From assembly GCF_030316765.1 (NCBI RefSeq), contig NZ_JASZYT010000005.1, forward strand, positions 422,244-486,243: a stretch of DNA of 64,000 nt. The letters run 5' to 3'. The notes under the pieces are model-generated. The model made no database searches, was not told the DNA's origin, and saw only the letters and a program-made list of their open reading frames with translations. Origin of the DNA: Variovorax saccharolyticus (GTDB lineage Bacteria; Pseudomonadota; Gammaproteobacteria; Burkholderiales; Burkholderiaceae_C). This document shows positions 35,298-43,677 of the stretch, one piece after another (positions within the stretch are counted from its first letter, which is position 1; each line of letters opens with the position of its first letter). The translations under genes and the position numbers were made by a program.

Positions 35298-37901
35298 TCA
35301 GGCCGGCGCCGCGGCCTTGAAAAAGCCGCGCAGCGCGTCGGCCATCTCGCCGCGGACCTGCTCGCCCGACACGACCACGTCGACCATCGTCGGCGAGGTG
35401 TGGGTGTGGCCGCGTGCCGTGATCCAGCGCGCGGGCGTGCCGGCCGCGGCCAGCGCCCGCGCGTAGGCAATGCCCTCGTCGCGCAGCGGATCGAACTGGC
35501 AGGTGACGACGAACGCGGGCGGCAGCCTCGACAGATCGTCGGCGCGCAGCGGCGATGCCTTGGGATGGGGGCGTTCGGCGGCATCGGCGTACTGGTCCCA
35601 GAACCACTTCATCAGCGATGCGGTGAGCACGTAGCCTTCGGCGTTCTCGTCGAAGGACGGCGTGCTCATGCCGCAGTCGGTCACCGGTGCCAGGAGCAGT
35701 TGCCCCGAGATCACCGGCCCCCCGTGGTCTCGCGCCTGCTGGCAGATCACGGCGGCGACGTTGGCTCCGGCGCTCCAGCCGGCCACCGCCAGCGCGCCAG
35801 GAATGCCGCCCAGTTCGGCCGCGTGCGCGGCGACCCAGCGCACCGCGGCCAGGCCGTCGTCGGCCGCGGCCGGAAAGCGCGCCTCGGGCGCGTGCCGGTA
35901 GTTCACCGACACGATCAGGGCGTCGGAGCGCCGGCACAGGTCCCGGCACAGGGGATCGTCGGATTCGTGGCTTCCGAGCACCCAGCCGCCGCCATGGAAA
36001 TAGACGACCACCGGATGCGGGCCCGGGCCGGCGGGCCGGTACAGGCGATAGGCGAGCGGTCCGGCCGCTCCGGGCAGGCTGCCGTCGACGGTGTCGCCCA
36101 CCGCGGGGCCCGTCGGGCGTGCTGCCGACAGTTGCTGCAGGAGGGCGCGCGCCTGCCCGACGGGCAGCGAATCGAAGGTCGGCAGGTTCAACTGCGCCAT
36201 CATCTGCAGCACCATCGCGACGTCGGGCTGCAGGCGCCGGACCACGCCGTCGGTGCAGCGCGTGCCCTTCGCGCCGCTGCGCCTGAAGCCCAGGTAGTCG
36301 CAGGCCGCCACCTCGTCGCAGGCGCCGCGGTAGGCATCGACACCGCCCACATAGGGCAGGAAGCCGCGCGGCTTGCCCGGCACGTTGGCTCCCATGTACC
36401 AGGAGTCGGCCGTCGGGTAGAGCGTGATGCCGGCACAGTCGTCGACGTGCGTCGCCCAGCCGGTCTCGGCGGTCTCGGTGGGCTCGATGGTCGTCATGCC
36501 ATCCGCGCGCAGGCGGACCAGGCAGTCGGCAAGCCAGTCGACGTGCTGCTCGATCGACACCATCATGTTCGACAGCACCGACGGGCTGCCCGGCCCGGTG
36601 ATGGTGAACAGGTTGGGGAAGCCTGCCGTCATCAGGCCGAGGTAGGTCTGCGGCCCGTGGGCCCACTTCTGCTTCAGCGTGATGCCGTCGCGCCCGGTGA
36701 TGTCGACCGACACGATGGCGCCGGTCATGGCGTCGAAGCCGGTGGCGTAGACGATCGCATCGAAGGCCATCGACTCGCCGGCCAGCGCGATGCCGGTCTC
36801 GGTGATGGTCTCGATCGGATGGCGGCGCAGGTCGACCAGCCGCACGTGGGGCAGGTTGAAGGTGGCGTAGTAGCCGGTGTCCAGGCACGGGCGCTTGGTA
36901 CCGAAGGGATGGTCCCGGGGGCTCAGCAACTCGGCGAGCTGCGGGTCCTGGACCACCTCACGGATCTTCTCGTGCACCATGCCGGCCACGATCGCATTGG
37001 CATCGCGGAACAGGATCTGGTCGGCGAAAACGGCCAGCATGGGGATCAATTCCCCCGATTGCCACGCCGCCTCGAAGCGCTCGCGGTGCACTTGCGGCGG
37101 GCTGTAGCGGCCGTAGACCTGGGTCTGCTCGTTCGGCACGCCGGCGCGCGACCACTTCGCCTCCCGCCGATAGGCCTCGCGGTCGGCTTCGAGGGGCGCG
37201 CGCCGCTCGGGGCGCACCGGGCCGTTGCCCGCCGGGATCGAGAAGTTCGGCGTGCGCTGGAACACGGTCAGCTGGCTGGCCTGGCGGGCAATGATCGGGA
37301 TCGACTGGATGCCCGAAGAGCCGGTGCCGATCACCGCCACCCGCTTGCCGCTGAAGTCCACCCCTTCGTGCGGCCAGCGGCTGGTGAAGAAGACCTCGCC
37401 CTTGAAGCGCTCGGCGCCCGTGATGTCGGGTGTCTTGGGCAGCGACAGGCAGCCGCTGGCCATGACGTAGTAGCGGCAGCGGATGTCGCGGCCGGTGTCG
37501 GTTCGCACCTGCCAGTGCCCGGCCTCGTCGTCCCAGCGCGCGGCCACCACGCGGGTGTCGAAGTCGATGTCGCGCCGCAGGTCGTAGCGCTCGGCCACGA
37601 ACTGGGCATAGCGCAGGATCTCGGGCTGGGTGGCGTACTTCTCGGACCAGGTCCAGGCCTTTTCCAGATCGGGATCGAAGCTGTAGGTGTAGTCGGTGGT
37701 CGGGATGTCGCAGCGCGCACCGGGATAGCGGTTCCAGTACCAGGTGCCGCCCACGTCGCCGGCGGCCTCGAGCACGCGGGTGGAGAAGCCCAGCTGACGC
37801 AGCTTGTGGAGCAGGTAAAGACCCGAGAAACCCGCGCCCACCACCACCACGTCGACCGTGGCGGTCGCGGGAGAAATGTCCTTGCTCGATGGCTCCACCA
37901 T
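35298..37901 (-). CDS. Baeyer-Villiger-type flavin monooxygenase fused to an alpha/beta-hydrolase (esterase)
   Basis: An 867-residue two-domain enzyme. Residues about 15-530 are a class B flavoprotein monooxygenase with FAD motif VVVGAGFSGLYLL, the motif GGTWYWNRYPGARCD, NADPH motif VIGTGSSGIQ, and a Baeyer-Villiger fingerprint FKGEVFFTSRWP (166-177) in which the usual His is Phe172. Residues about 590-867 are a hormone-sensitive-lipase-type hydrolase with oxyanion motif HGGGW (636-640) and nucleophile GWSAG (Ser710), followed by the acid and histidine regions. The fusion suggests that a ketone is oxidised to an ester and then hydrolysed by the same protein. AGGAGG lies eight bases before the ATG. 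Confidence 0.88.
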   Translation of the reverse strand: MVEPSSKDISPATATVDVVVVGAGFSGLYLLHKLRQLGFSTRVLEAAGDVGGTWYWNRYPGARCDIPTTDYTYSFDPDLEKAWTWSEKYATQPEILRYAQFVAERYDLRRDIDFDTRVVAARWDDEAGHWQVRTDTGRDIRCRYYVMASGCLSLPKTPDITGAERFKGEVFFTSRWPHEGVDFSGKRVAVIGTGSSGIQSIPIIARQASQLTVFQRTPNFSIPAGNGPVRPERRAPLEADREAYRREAKWSRAGVPNEQTQVYGRYSPPQVHRERFEAAWQSGELIPMLAVFADQILFRDANAIVAGMVHEKIREVVQDPQLAELLSPRDHPFGTKRPCLDTGYYATFNLPHVRLVDLRRHPIETITETGIALAGESMAFDAIVYATGFDAMTGAIVSVDITGRDGITLKQKWAHGPQTYLGLMTAGFPNLFTITGPGSPSVLSNMMVSIEQHVDWLADCLVRLRADGMTTIEPTETAETGWATHVDDCAGITLYPTADSWYMGANVPGKPRGFLPYVGGVDAYRGACDEVAACDYLGFRRSGAKGTRCTDGVVRRLQPDVAMVLQMMAQLNLPTFDSLPVGQARALLQQLSAARPTGPAVGDTVDGSLPGAAGPLAYRLYRPAGPGPHPVVVYFHGGGWVLGSHESDDPLCRDLCRRSDALIVSVNYRHAPEARFPAAADDGLAAVRWVAAHAAELGGIPGALAVAGWSAGANVAAVICQQARDHGGPVISGQLLLAPVTDCGMSTPSFDENAEGYVLTASLMKWFWDQYADAAERPHPKASPLRADDLSRLPPAFVVTCQFDPLRDEGIAYARALAAAGTPARWITARGHTHTSPTMVDVVVSGEQVRGEMADALRGFFKAAAPA

Positions 37902-38009
37902 GCCCTTGCCTCCTGATCGATGACATTGCCGGCGACGGCCGGATCGGTTCAGGGTACAGCCTGCGGGCGCTGCGCGCCAGCTCAGGAAGTGGGTCGGCGC
38001 GCCATGTCC

Positions 38010-38390
38010 TCAGACCCGCGAGCCCAGATCGAGGTGCCGGCGGTTGGCCCAGAGATTGACCAGGGCGTCGAGCTCCGTCCCGTAGATGCCCAGCTGAGGA
38101 GGTCCCAGCGAGCCATCTTCACGCGGCGGGCTGCGCAGGGACGCGTGCCAGAAGCCGTCCGAAAGCAGGCGGTACTGGCCCAGCAGTTCGCAGCAGAGCG
38201 GCGCGGCGAGCGAGAAGGCGCAGCGGCGAAGCAGGATGCCGTCGCTCCTCGATCCCTCGACGCCCTTCGTCGACACGAGCATGTGCACACCGTCGTCCTG
38301 GAGGACGTTTTCTCTGGGAAGCTGGGTCAGCAGCTCGGGCGACGGGTTGGAAGGTGGCGTGTCCATGACGACTTGTGTATCGGCGTACAT
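38010..38390 (-). CDS. Hypothetical protein
   Basis: A 126-residue reading frame with coding-like composition and no match that I recognise. It has no signal peptide or membrane helix. An alternative start at MDTPPSNPSPELL (24 bases downstream) is equally plausible, and neither has a good ribosome site. It lies between the monooxygenase-esterase and the RlmN-like gene, all on the minus strand. It could be a lineage-specific protein or, less likely, a non-coding open frame. Confidence 0.45.
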   Translation of the reverse strand: MYADTQVVMDTPPSNPSPELLTQLPRENVLQDDGVHMLVSTKGVEGSRSDGILLRRCAFSLAAPLCCELLGQYRLLSDGFWHASLRSPPREDGSLGPPQLGIYGTELDALVNLWANRRHLDLGSRV

Positions 38391-38415
38391 AGGCCGAATT
38401 GAAGGCCACCTGTCA

Positions 38416-39456
38416 CTAAAATTGTGTAATCGCCACGACCCTTCGAACCGGCACCGGGTCCTGAACCGCGCGCGCCCTCAGCTGGCCGCAGCCGCCGTCG
38501 ACATCCTGGCCGGCCGAATAGCGCAGCTTCGTGAGGATGCCTCGCTGGTGCAGCGTGCGCGCCAGCTGCTTGCAGCGCTCCCACGAGGGGCGGCCGAAGG
38601 CCACGCCATCCACCGCATTGAAGGGAATCAGGTTCAGCACGGCGTACTTGCCGGACAGCAGGCGGACGATGCCTTCGATCTCGTCCTCGCCGTCGTTGAT
38701 GCCTTCCAGCAGCGTCCACTGGTACTGGATCGGGTAGCCGGTCGCCCGGGCATAGGCTTCGCATGCGCCGACCAGTTCCTCGGGCGTCATGTCGGGCGCG
38801 CGCGGCAGCAGCCTGCGCCGCAGCTCGGCCTTGCTCGTGTGCAGCGAGAGGGCCAGCGCCGGCCTGACTCTTCCCTGCTGCAGTCTCTCGAAGGCGCGCG
38901 GATCGCCCACGGTGGAGAACACGATGTTCTTGTGGCCGATGCTGCCCGCCGTGCCGAGCAGGTCGATCGCCTCCAGCACGTTGTCCAGGTTGTGGGCCGG
39001 CTCGCCCATGCCCATGAACACCACCTTGCGTACCGGACGCCGCAAGCGCGCGAGGGCGAGCTGGGCAATGATCTCGGCACTGCCGAGCTGACGCAGCAAG
39101 CCACCGCGACCGGTCATGCAGAACTGGCATCCGACGGCGCATCCGACCTGCGTCGAGACGCAGAGGCCGTCGCGGGGCAGCAGCACGCTCTCCACCGTCT
39201 GGCCGTCCGCCAGCGCGACCAGCAGCCGCTCGGAGCCATCGGCGCCGGGATGGACCGCGTGCAGCCGGGCCAGTCCGGCGAGCTCGGCTTCGATGGCGGG
39301 CAGGGCAGCCAGCAGCGACGACGGAAAAAAGCTCTGCGGCAGGCGCCGGCCGCTGTCCCGGGGCAGGGCATGGGACCAGAGCCTCAGGATGCGCTGCTCA
39401 TGGAGGGGGCCCGCGCCCGCATGCTTCAGTCGCCGTTTCAATTCGTGGATTCGCAT
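38416..39456 (-). CDS. RlmN-like radical SAM RNA methyltransferase
   Basis: A 346-residue radical SAM enzyme of the RlmN/Cfr family. The cluster motif CxxxCxxC is CAVGCQFC (Cys106, Cys110, Cys113), followed by VVFMGMGEPAHNLDNV and the methyl-carrying C-terminal cysteine region SAGQDVDGGCGQLR. RlmN methylates C2 of adenine in 23S rRNA and some tRNAs. This protein is shorter than the housekeeping RlmN (about 370-390 residues), so it may be a second, divergent copy. The start at MRIHELKRR is taken from homology. Confidence 0.85.
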   Translation of the reverse strand: MRIHELKRRLKHAGAGPLHEQRILRLWSHALPRDSGRRLPQSFFPSSLLAALPAIEAELAGLARLHAVHPGADGSERLLVALADGQTVESVLLPRDGLCVSTQVGCAVGCQFCMTGRGGLLRQLGSAEIIAQLALARLRRPVRKVVFMGMGEPAHNLDNVLEAIDLLGTAGSIGHKNIVFSTVGDPRAFERLQQGRVRPALALSLHTSKAELRRRLLPRAPDMTPEELVGACEAYARATGYPIQYQWTLLEGINDGEDEIEGIVRLLSGKYAVLNLIPFNAVDGVAFGRPSWERCKQLARTLHQRGILTKLRYSAGQDVDGGCGQLRARAVQDPVPVRRVVAITQF

Positions 39457-39532
39457 GCGCCGCCTGGGGCCGGTGGGAGGGTCGACATGCGAAGGATTGT
39501 GCACGGCACTGGGCCGGTGGCCCGGCGCGCCG

Positions 39533-39820
39533 CTACACCGTCGCGCGCTGCTCGAATCCTGCCGGGGCCTGCGCCGGTTCGAGCGAGTCCAGCACCTCGA
39601 CCCGTTCGACCCGCGCCTCGGGAGGGCCCTGGCGGGCCCACTGCACCAGCGCATTGACCGCCGCGGCATCGCCGACGGCAAGGGCCTCGACCGTGCCGTC
39701 GCGGCGGTTGCGCACCCAGCCGCGGACACCCAGTGCCTCGGCGGCCTGGGCCATGGACCAGCGGTAACCCACGCCCTGCACGCGGCCGTGGACGATCAGC
39801 TGCTTTCGGACCGGCGTCAT
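39533..39820 (-). CDS. acyP: Acylphosphatase
   Basis: A 95-residue acylphosphatase. The catalytic arginine lies in HGRVQGVGYRW and the catalytic asparagine in GWVRNRRDGTVEA, both in their conserved spacing. It hydrolyses carboxyl-phosphate bonds. The gene starts four bases after the pirin stop, so the two are probably cotranscribed. Confidence 0.93.
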   Translation of the reverse strand: MTPVRKQLIVHGRVQGVGYRWSMAQAAEALGVRGWVRNRRDGTVEALAVGDAAAVNALVQWARQGPPEARVERVEVLDSLEPAQAPAGFEQRATV

Positions 39821-39824
39821 GCCG

Positions 39825-40574
39825 CTACTGTAGTGCGCCGGCCCGGCATCCGTGCTGAATCGAAGGCCGTTCGTGCGGCCGCAGGTCGAACACCAGCAGC
39901 TCGGCCTGGTCGGCCTTCGCGAAGCGCAGCGTGCGTTCGTCGCGGATGCGCGCGCCGTCGCCCTGGCCGAGCCGCTCGCCGTTGACCTCGATGCTGCCGC
40001 GCGCCACGTGCACGTAGGCGTAGCGGTCGGGCCTGAGCTGCAACGTGGCCGTCTCCAGGCCGTCGAAGAGGCCGGCATGGACGCGGGCATCCTGGTGCAC
40101 CGAGAGCGAGCCCTCCGCGCTTTCGGGCGAGACGATCAGGCGCAGCTTGCCGCGCTTCTCGGCGGCGCTGAAATGCACCTGCTGGTAGCGCGGCACCGCG
40201 CCGCGCGCCGATGGCACGATCCAGATCTGCAGGAAGTGCACCGGCTCGCTGGCCGAATGGTTGAACTCGCTGTGGCGCACGCCGGTGCCCGCGCTCATCA
40301 GCTGCACATCGCCCGGCCGGATCACCGAGCCGGTGCCCATCGAATCGCGGTGCTCCAGCGCCCCTTCGAGCACGTACGAGATGATCTCCATGTCGCGGTG
40401 CGGGTGGGTGCCGAAGCCCTGTTCCGGTGCGACCCGGTCGTCGTTGATCACGAGCAGGTCAGAGAAGCCCTGCTGCTTCGGGTCGTGGTAGTGGCCGAAG
40501 GAGAAGGTGTGGCGCGACTTGAGCCAGCCGTGGTCGGCGAGGCCGCGATGGTCTGCCTTGCGCAGTTCGATCAT
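39825..40574 (-). CDS. Pirin family protein (quercetinase-like bicupin)
   Basis: A 249-residue bicupin of the pirin family, with the metal-binding N-terminal cupin visible as HTFSFGHYHDP, FGTHPHRDMEIISYVLEGALEHRDS and GTGVRHSEFNHS. Bacterial pirins bind iron or other metals and some oxidise quercetin. The start at 40574 (MIELRKADHRG) fits the family; longer frames add unrelated residues. It is divergent from a LysR gene, a frequent arrangement for pirin genes. Confidence 0.88.
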   Translation of the reverse strand: MIELRKADHRGLADHGWLKSRHTFSFGHYHDPKQQGFSDLLVINDDRVAPEQGFGTHPHRDMEIISYVLEGALEHRDSMGTGSVIRPGDVQLMSAGTGVRHSEFNHSASEPVHFLQIWIVPSARGAVPRYQQVHFSAAEKRGKLRLIVSPESAEGSLSVHQDARVHAGLFDGLETATLQLRPDRYAYVHVARGSIEVNGERLGQGDGARIRDERTLRFAKADQAELLVFDLRPHERPSIQHGCRAGALQ

Positions 40575-40623
40575 GGGCGTTCCTTGTGGTTGATCATCGA
40601 TCTGATTCACGATTCGATTCAGG

Positions 40624-40661
40624 AAGTATCCGAGGTCGAAGGCTCTTGTATGCTGATACTT
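40624..40661. promoter_or_regulatory. Inverted repeat in the pirin-LysR divergent gap
   Basis: AAGTATC at 40624-40630 and GATACTT at 40655-40661 are perfect inverted 7-mers separated by 24 bp, in the 137-base gap between the divergent pirin and LysR genes. Further small repeats (TCGA-TTAAT-TCGA) lie closer to the LysR start. The region is AT-rich and must hold both promoters. The regulator binding it is not known, with the adjacent LysR protein the first candidate. Confidence 0.35.
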
Positions 40662-40711
40662 TTCGGTGTTCATGATCGATTAATTCGAACATCAAAAGCA
40701 AAGGACATGCC

Positions 40712-41620
40712 GTGTTGAAGCTCAGCCTCGAGGCCATTGAACTGGTGGATGCCATTGCCCGCCACGGCTCCTTCGCGGCGGCGTCCGAGCGGCTGAACAA
40801 GGTGCCGTCGACCATTTCCTATGCGATCGCCAAGCTCGAGGAGCAGCTCGGCATCGCGCTGTTCGTGCGCCAGGGTCCGCGCGTGAGCCTGACGGCCGCG
40901 GGACAGGAGATGCTCAAGGAAGGGCGCTGGCTGGTGGCTGCGGCCGCCGACCTGGAATCGCGCATGCGCCAGATCGCCACCGGCTTCGAATCCGAGCTGC
41001 GGCTGGTGCACGACTCGCTGATCCCGACCTCGGCCTTCAGCCACGACATCCGCGCATTCGAGGACCTGAACTGCGGCACCCGGCTGCGCATCGCCTGCGA
41101 GACCCTGACGGGCACCTGGGAGGCGCTGCGCGACGGCCGCGCCGACCTGATCGTCGCGGCCGGCGACGGGCCGGCCGGCGGCGGCTACAAGGCGGTGGCG
41201 GTGGGCAGCCTCGAGTTCGCGTTCTGCGTCGCGCCGACCCATCCGCTGGCGCTCTTGCAACGGCCGCTGACCCGGGCCGACCTGCTCGCGCACACGGCGG
41301 TGGTGGTGGGCGATGGTGCCCGTTCGATGTCCGACCGCACCATCGGCCTGCTGGCCGGGCAGCGCCGCATCACCGTGCCGTCGATGGCCGCCAAGATCGC
41401 CTTCCAGTCCGAAGGGCTGGGCCATGGCTTCCTGCCCCGCGCCTGCGTGCGGGCGGCGCTGGCCGGCGGCGCACTGGTCGAGCTGGCGCTGATGGAGGAG
41501 TCGCGGCCCGAGGAGCACTTCTGGCTGGCCTGGAAACCGGCCAGCGGCACCGGCGAGGCGTTCAAGTGGTGGCGCAACCGCCTGCAGCGGCCGCTGCTGC
41601 CGGAGCTGCTGCCGGCCTGA
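40712..41620 (+). CDS. LysR-family regulator next to pirin
   Basis: A 302-residue LysR regulator with the helix-turn-helix at residues about 5-60 (ELVDAIARHGSFAAASERLNKVPSTISYAIAKLEEQLG) and an effector domain with LRLVHDSLIPTSAF. It starts with GTG. It is divergent from the pirin gene, and LysR regulators of this type beside pirin genes often control them. Confidence 0.88.
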   Translation: MLKLSLEAIELVDAIARHGSFAAASERLNKVPSTISYAIAKLEEQLGIALFVRQGPRVSLTAAGQEMLKEGRWLVAAAADLESRMRQIATGFESELRLVHDSLIPTSAFSHDIRAFEDLNCGTRLRIACETLTGTWEALRDGRADLIVAAGDGPAGGGYKAVAVGSLEFAFCVAPTHPLALLQRPLTRADLLAHTAVVVGDGARSMSDRTIGLLAGQRRITVPSMAAKIAFQSEGLGHGFLPRACVRAALAGGALVELALMEESRPEEHFWLAWKPASGTGEAFKWWRNRLQRPLLPELLPA

Positions 41621-41656
41621 GGCTCGCGCCGCCCGCTGCGCCAGCGGGGCGACACC

Positions 41657-42562
41657 TCAAGCGCGGCGCTGGCGCCGCCACAAGGCCGGCGAGCTGCCGG
41701 TACGGGCGCCGAACACCCGCGTCAGGTGGCTCTGGTCCGCGAAGCCGCAGGCGACCGCGATCTCCGACAGCGAGGCCGTGGATTCCAGCAGCATGCCGCG
41801 CACCGCCTCGATGCGGCGCTCGATCAGCCAGGCGTGCGGCGACCGGCCGGTGGTCGCCTTGAAAGCCTTGCTGAAGTGGCCGCGCGACAGGCCGCATTCG
41901 GCCGCCACTTCCGCCAGCGACACGTTGCGTGCGAGATTCGCCGCCAGCAGTTCCTTGGCGCGGCGCTCCTGCCAGGGCGCCAGGCCGGCAGCGACCGGAC
42001 GGCGCCCCTGACTGCCGCCGTAGGTGCTGGCCAGATGCGCGCACAGCGCCAGTGCCATGTGATCGATGAACAGCCGGCAGGCTTCCGCGGGCCGTTTCAG
42101 GGACGGCAGCAACGCCGCGGCGATGCCCGCCAGCACCGGATCGGACGCGCCCGGCGTGCAGTGCAGCTGCGCGACCGCGGGCCCGCCGGACTCGCGCGCG
42201 AACTCGTCCATGGTGCTGCGCGGCAGGCGGAACAGCACCGAATGGAAGGGGCTGCAGACATAGGCGGAGGGGCGCTCCGCGAGGTCGGCGATATGCACCG
42301 CGCCGGGCTCCAGCAGCCCGAGGTGGGTCTGGGCATTGCCATGAAAGAAGCGCCGGCTGCCGGCGCGCTCGAGTTCCACGCTGACCACGAAGGCGTCCTC
42401 GGCCGGCAGCGGCGCCAGCACGAACAGATGGGGCTCGGGGTAGTGCATCCGCGCCATGTCGAGCGACGGCATGGCCGAGCGCGATGCCGGCACCTCGTCG
42501 AGTCCGTACTGCTGTGCGAGCTGGTGCGCGAAACGGCTGGGCGATGCGGCGGCGTGGGTCAT
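41657..42562 (-). CDS. AraC-family transcriptional regulator
   Basis: A 301-residue AraC-type regulator. The C-terminal double helix-turn-helix is clear (NVSLAEVAAECGLSRGHFSKAFKATTGRSPHAWL and ASLSEIAVACGFADQSHLTRVFGARTGSSP). The N-terminal cupin-like region (HLFVLAPLPAEDAFVVSVEL) would bind an effector. It lies 26 bases downstream of the maleylacetate reductase-like gene on the same strand and may sense an aromatic-derived compound. Confidence 0.88.
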   Translation of the reverse strand: MTHAAASPSRFAHQLAQQYGLDEVPASRSAMPSLDMARMHYPEPHLFVLAPLPAEDAFVVSVELERAGSRRFFHGNAQTHLGLLEPGAVHIADLAERPSAYVCSPFHSVLFRLPRSTMDEFARESGGPAVAQLHCTPGASDPVLAGIAAALLPSLKRPAEACRLFIDHMALALCAHLASTYGGSQGRRPVAAGLAPWQERRAKELLAANLARNVSLAEVAAECGLSRGHFSKAFKATTGRSPHAWLIERRIEAVRGMLLESTASLSEIAVACGFADQSHLTRVFGARTGSSPALWRRQRRA

Positions 42563-42588
42563 GCGGCGAGGGGATTGGGCGGCGGGGT

Positions 42589-43677
42589 TCAGGCTCTGGG
42601 TGCCGCGCCGTCGAAGGCATCCTGCAGCAGTTCCCGCAGGGCCCGGGCCTCGATCGGACGCGGATTGGCATACGCATTCTGCAACGCCAGGGCGCAGGCG
42701 CGGTCCAGGTCTTCTTCGCGCATGCCGATCTGCTTCAGCGCCGTCGGCGCGCCGTTGCGCCGGGCCAGTTCGTGCACCGCCCGCGGCGCGCTGTCGGCGC
42801 CCAGCGCGCCGGCGATGCGCCGCATCGCACCGGCTGCCGCCGCGGCGTTGTAGGCCAGCGCGTGCGGCAGCACGATGGTGTGGGTCTCGGCATGCGGCAG
42901 GTTGAAGCTGCCCCCCAGCGTATGGCACAGCTTGTGGTGCAGCGCCATGCCGACGCTGCCCAGCACCGTGCCGCACAGCCAGGCGCCGTACAGCGCATCG
43001 CTGCGCGCCTGCGCGTCGGCGGGGTTCGCATGGATGCCGGGCAGGGCCCGGCCCAGGGCAGCGATGCCCTCGACCGCCATCAGGTCGCAGACCGGGTTGC
43101 CATCCGTCGAGTACAGCCCTTCGGCCGCGTGCGCGATGGCGTTGATCCCGCTGACCACCGACAGGCCGACCGGCAGGCCGACGGTCAGGGCCGGGTCGTA
43201 GATCACGCTGCGCGGCAACACCCGCGGGTCCTTGCCGGTGCGCTTCTGGCCGCCTTCCGTGAGGCCGTAGATCGGCGTCATCTCGGAGCCCGCGTAGGTG
43301 GTCGGGATGGCCAGGATCGGCAGCCCCGATTCGAGCGCGATCGCCTTGCCCAGGCCGATGGTCGAGCCGCCGCCGATCGCCACCGCGCCGTCGGCGCCGA
43401 GGCGGGCCGCGGCCTCCCGGGCCGCGCGTGCGCTCTCGATCGGCACGTGCATCACGGCGCCGTCGAAGATGCCGGCGGCGCGGGCGCCGAGCAGGTCGGC
43501 CACCCGCTCGGCCTGGGCCCGCTGCGGCGGCGTGCACAGCACCAGCGCCCGGCCGATCCCCATCCGCTCGATCTCGCCGGCGGCCTGCGCCAGGCTGCCG
43601 TGTCCGAACAGGACCCGCTGGGCGCGGCTCTCGAAGCTGAAGGACTGGATGCCGCCAGGTTCGGAGTCGATGCTCAT
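42589..43677 (-). CDS. Maleylacetate reductase-like iron-containing alcohol dehydrogenase
   Basis: A 362-residue protein of the iron-dependent dehydrogenase family, maleylacetate reductase branch (GGGSTIGLGKAIAL, PTTYAGSEMTPIYGLTEGGQKRTGKD, HHKLCHTLGGSFNLPHAETH). Maleylacetate reductase takes maleylacetate from hydroxyquinol or chlorocatechol breakdown to 3-oxoadipate. No ring-cleavage dioxygenase is present in the window. Its start overlaps the stop of the Bug receptor gene by four bases, forming an operon with it and the AraC gene. Confidence 0.83.
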   Translation of the reverse strand: MSIDSEPGGIQSFSFESRAQRVLFGHGSLAQAAGEIERMGIGRALVLCTPPQRAQAERVADLLGARAAGIFDGAVMHVPIESARAAREAAARLGADGAVAIGGGSTIGLGKAIALESGLPILAIPTTYAGSEMTPIYGLTEGGQKRTGKDPRVLPRSVIYDPALTVGLPVGLSVVSGINAIAHAAEGLYSTDGNPVCDLMAVEGIAALGRALPGIHANPADAQARSDALYGAWLCGTVLGSVGMALHHKLCHTLGGSFNLPHAETHTIVLPHALAYNAAAAAGAMRRIAGALGADSAPRAVHELARRNGAPTALKQIGMREEDLDRACALALQNAYANPRPIEARALRELLQDAFDGAAPRA

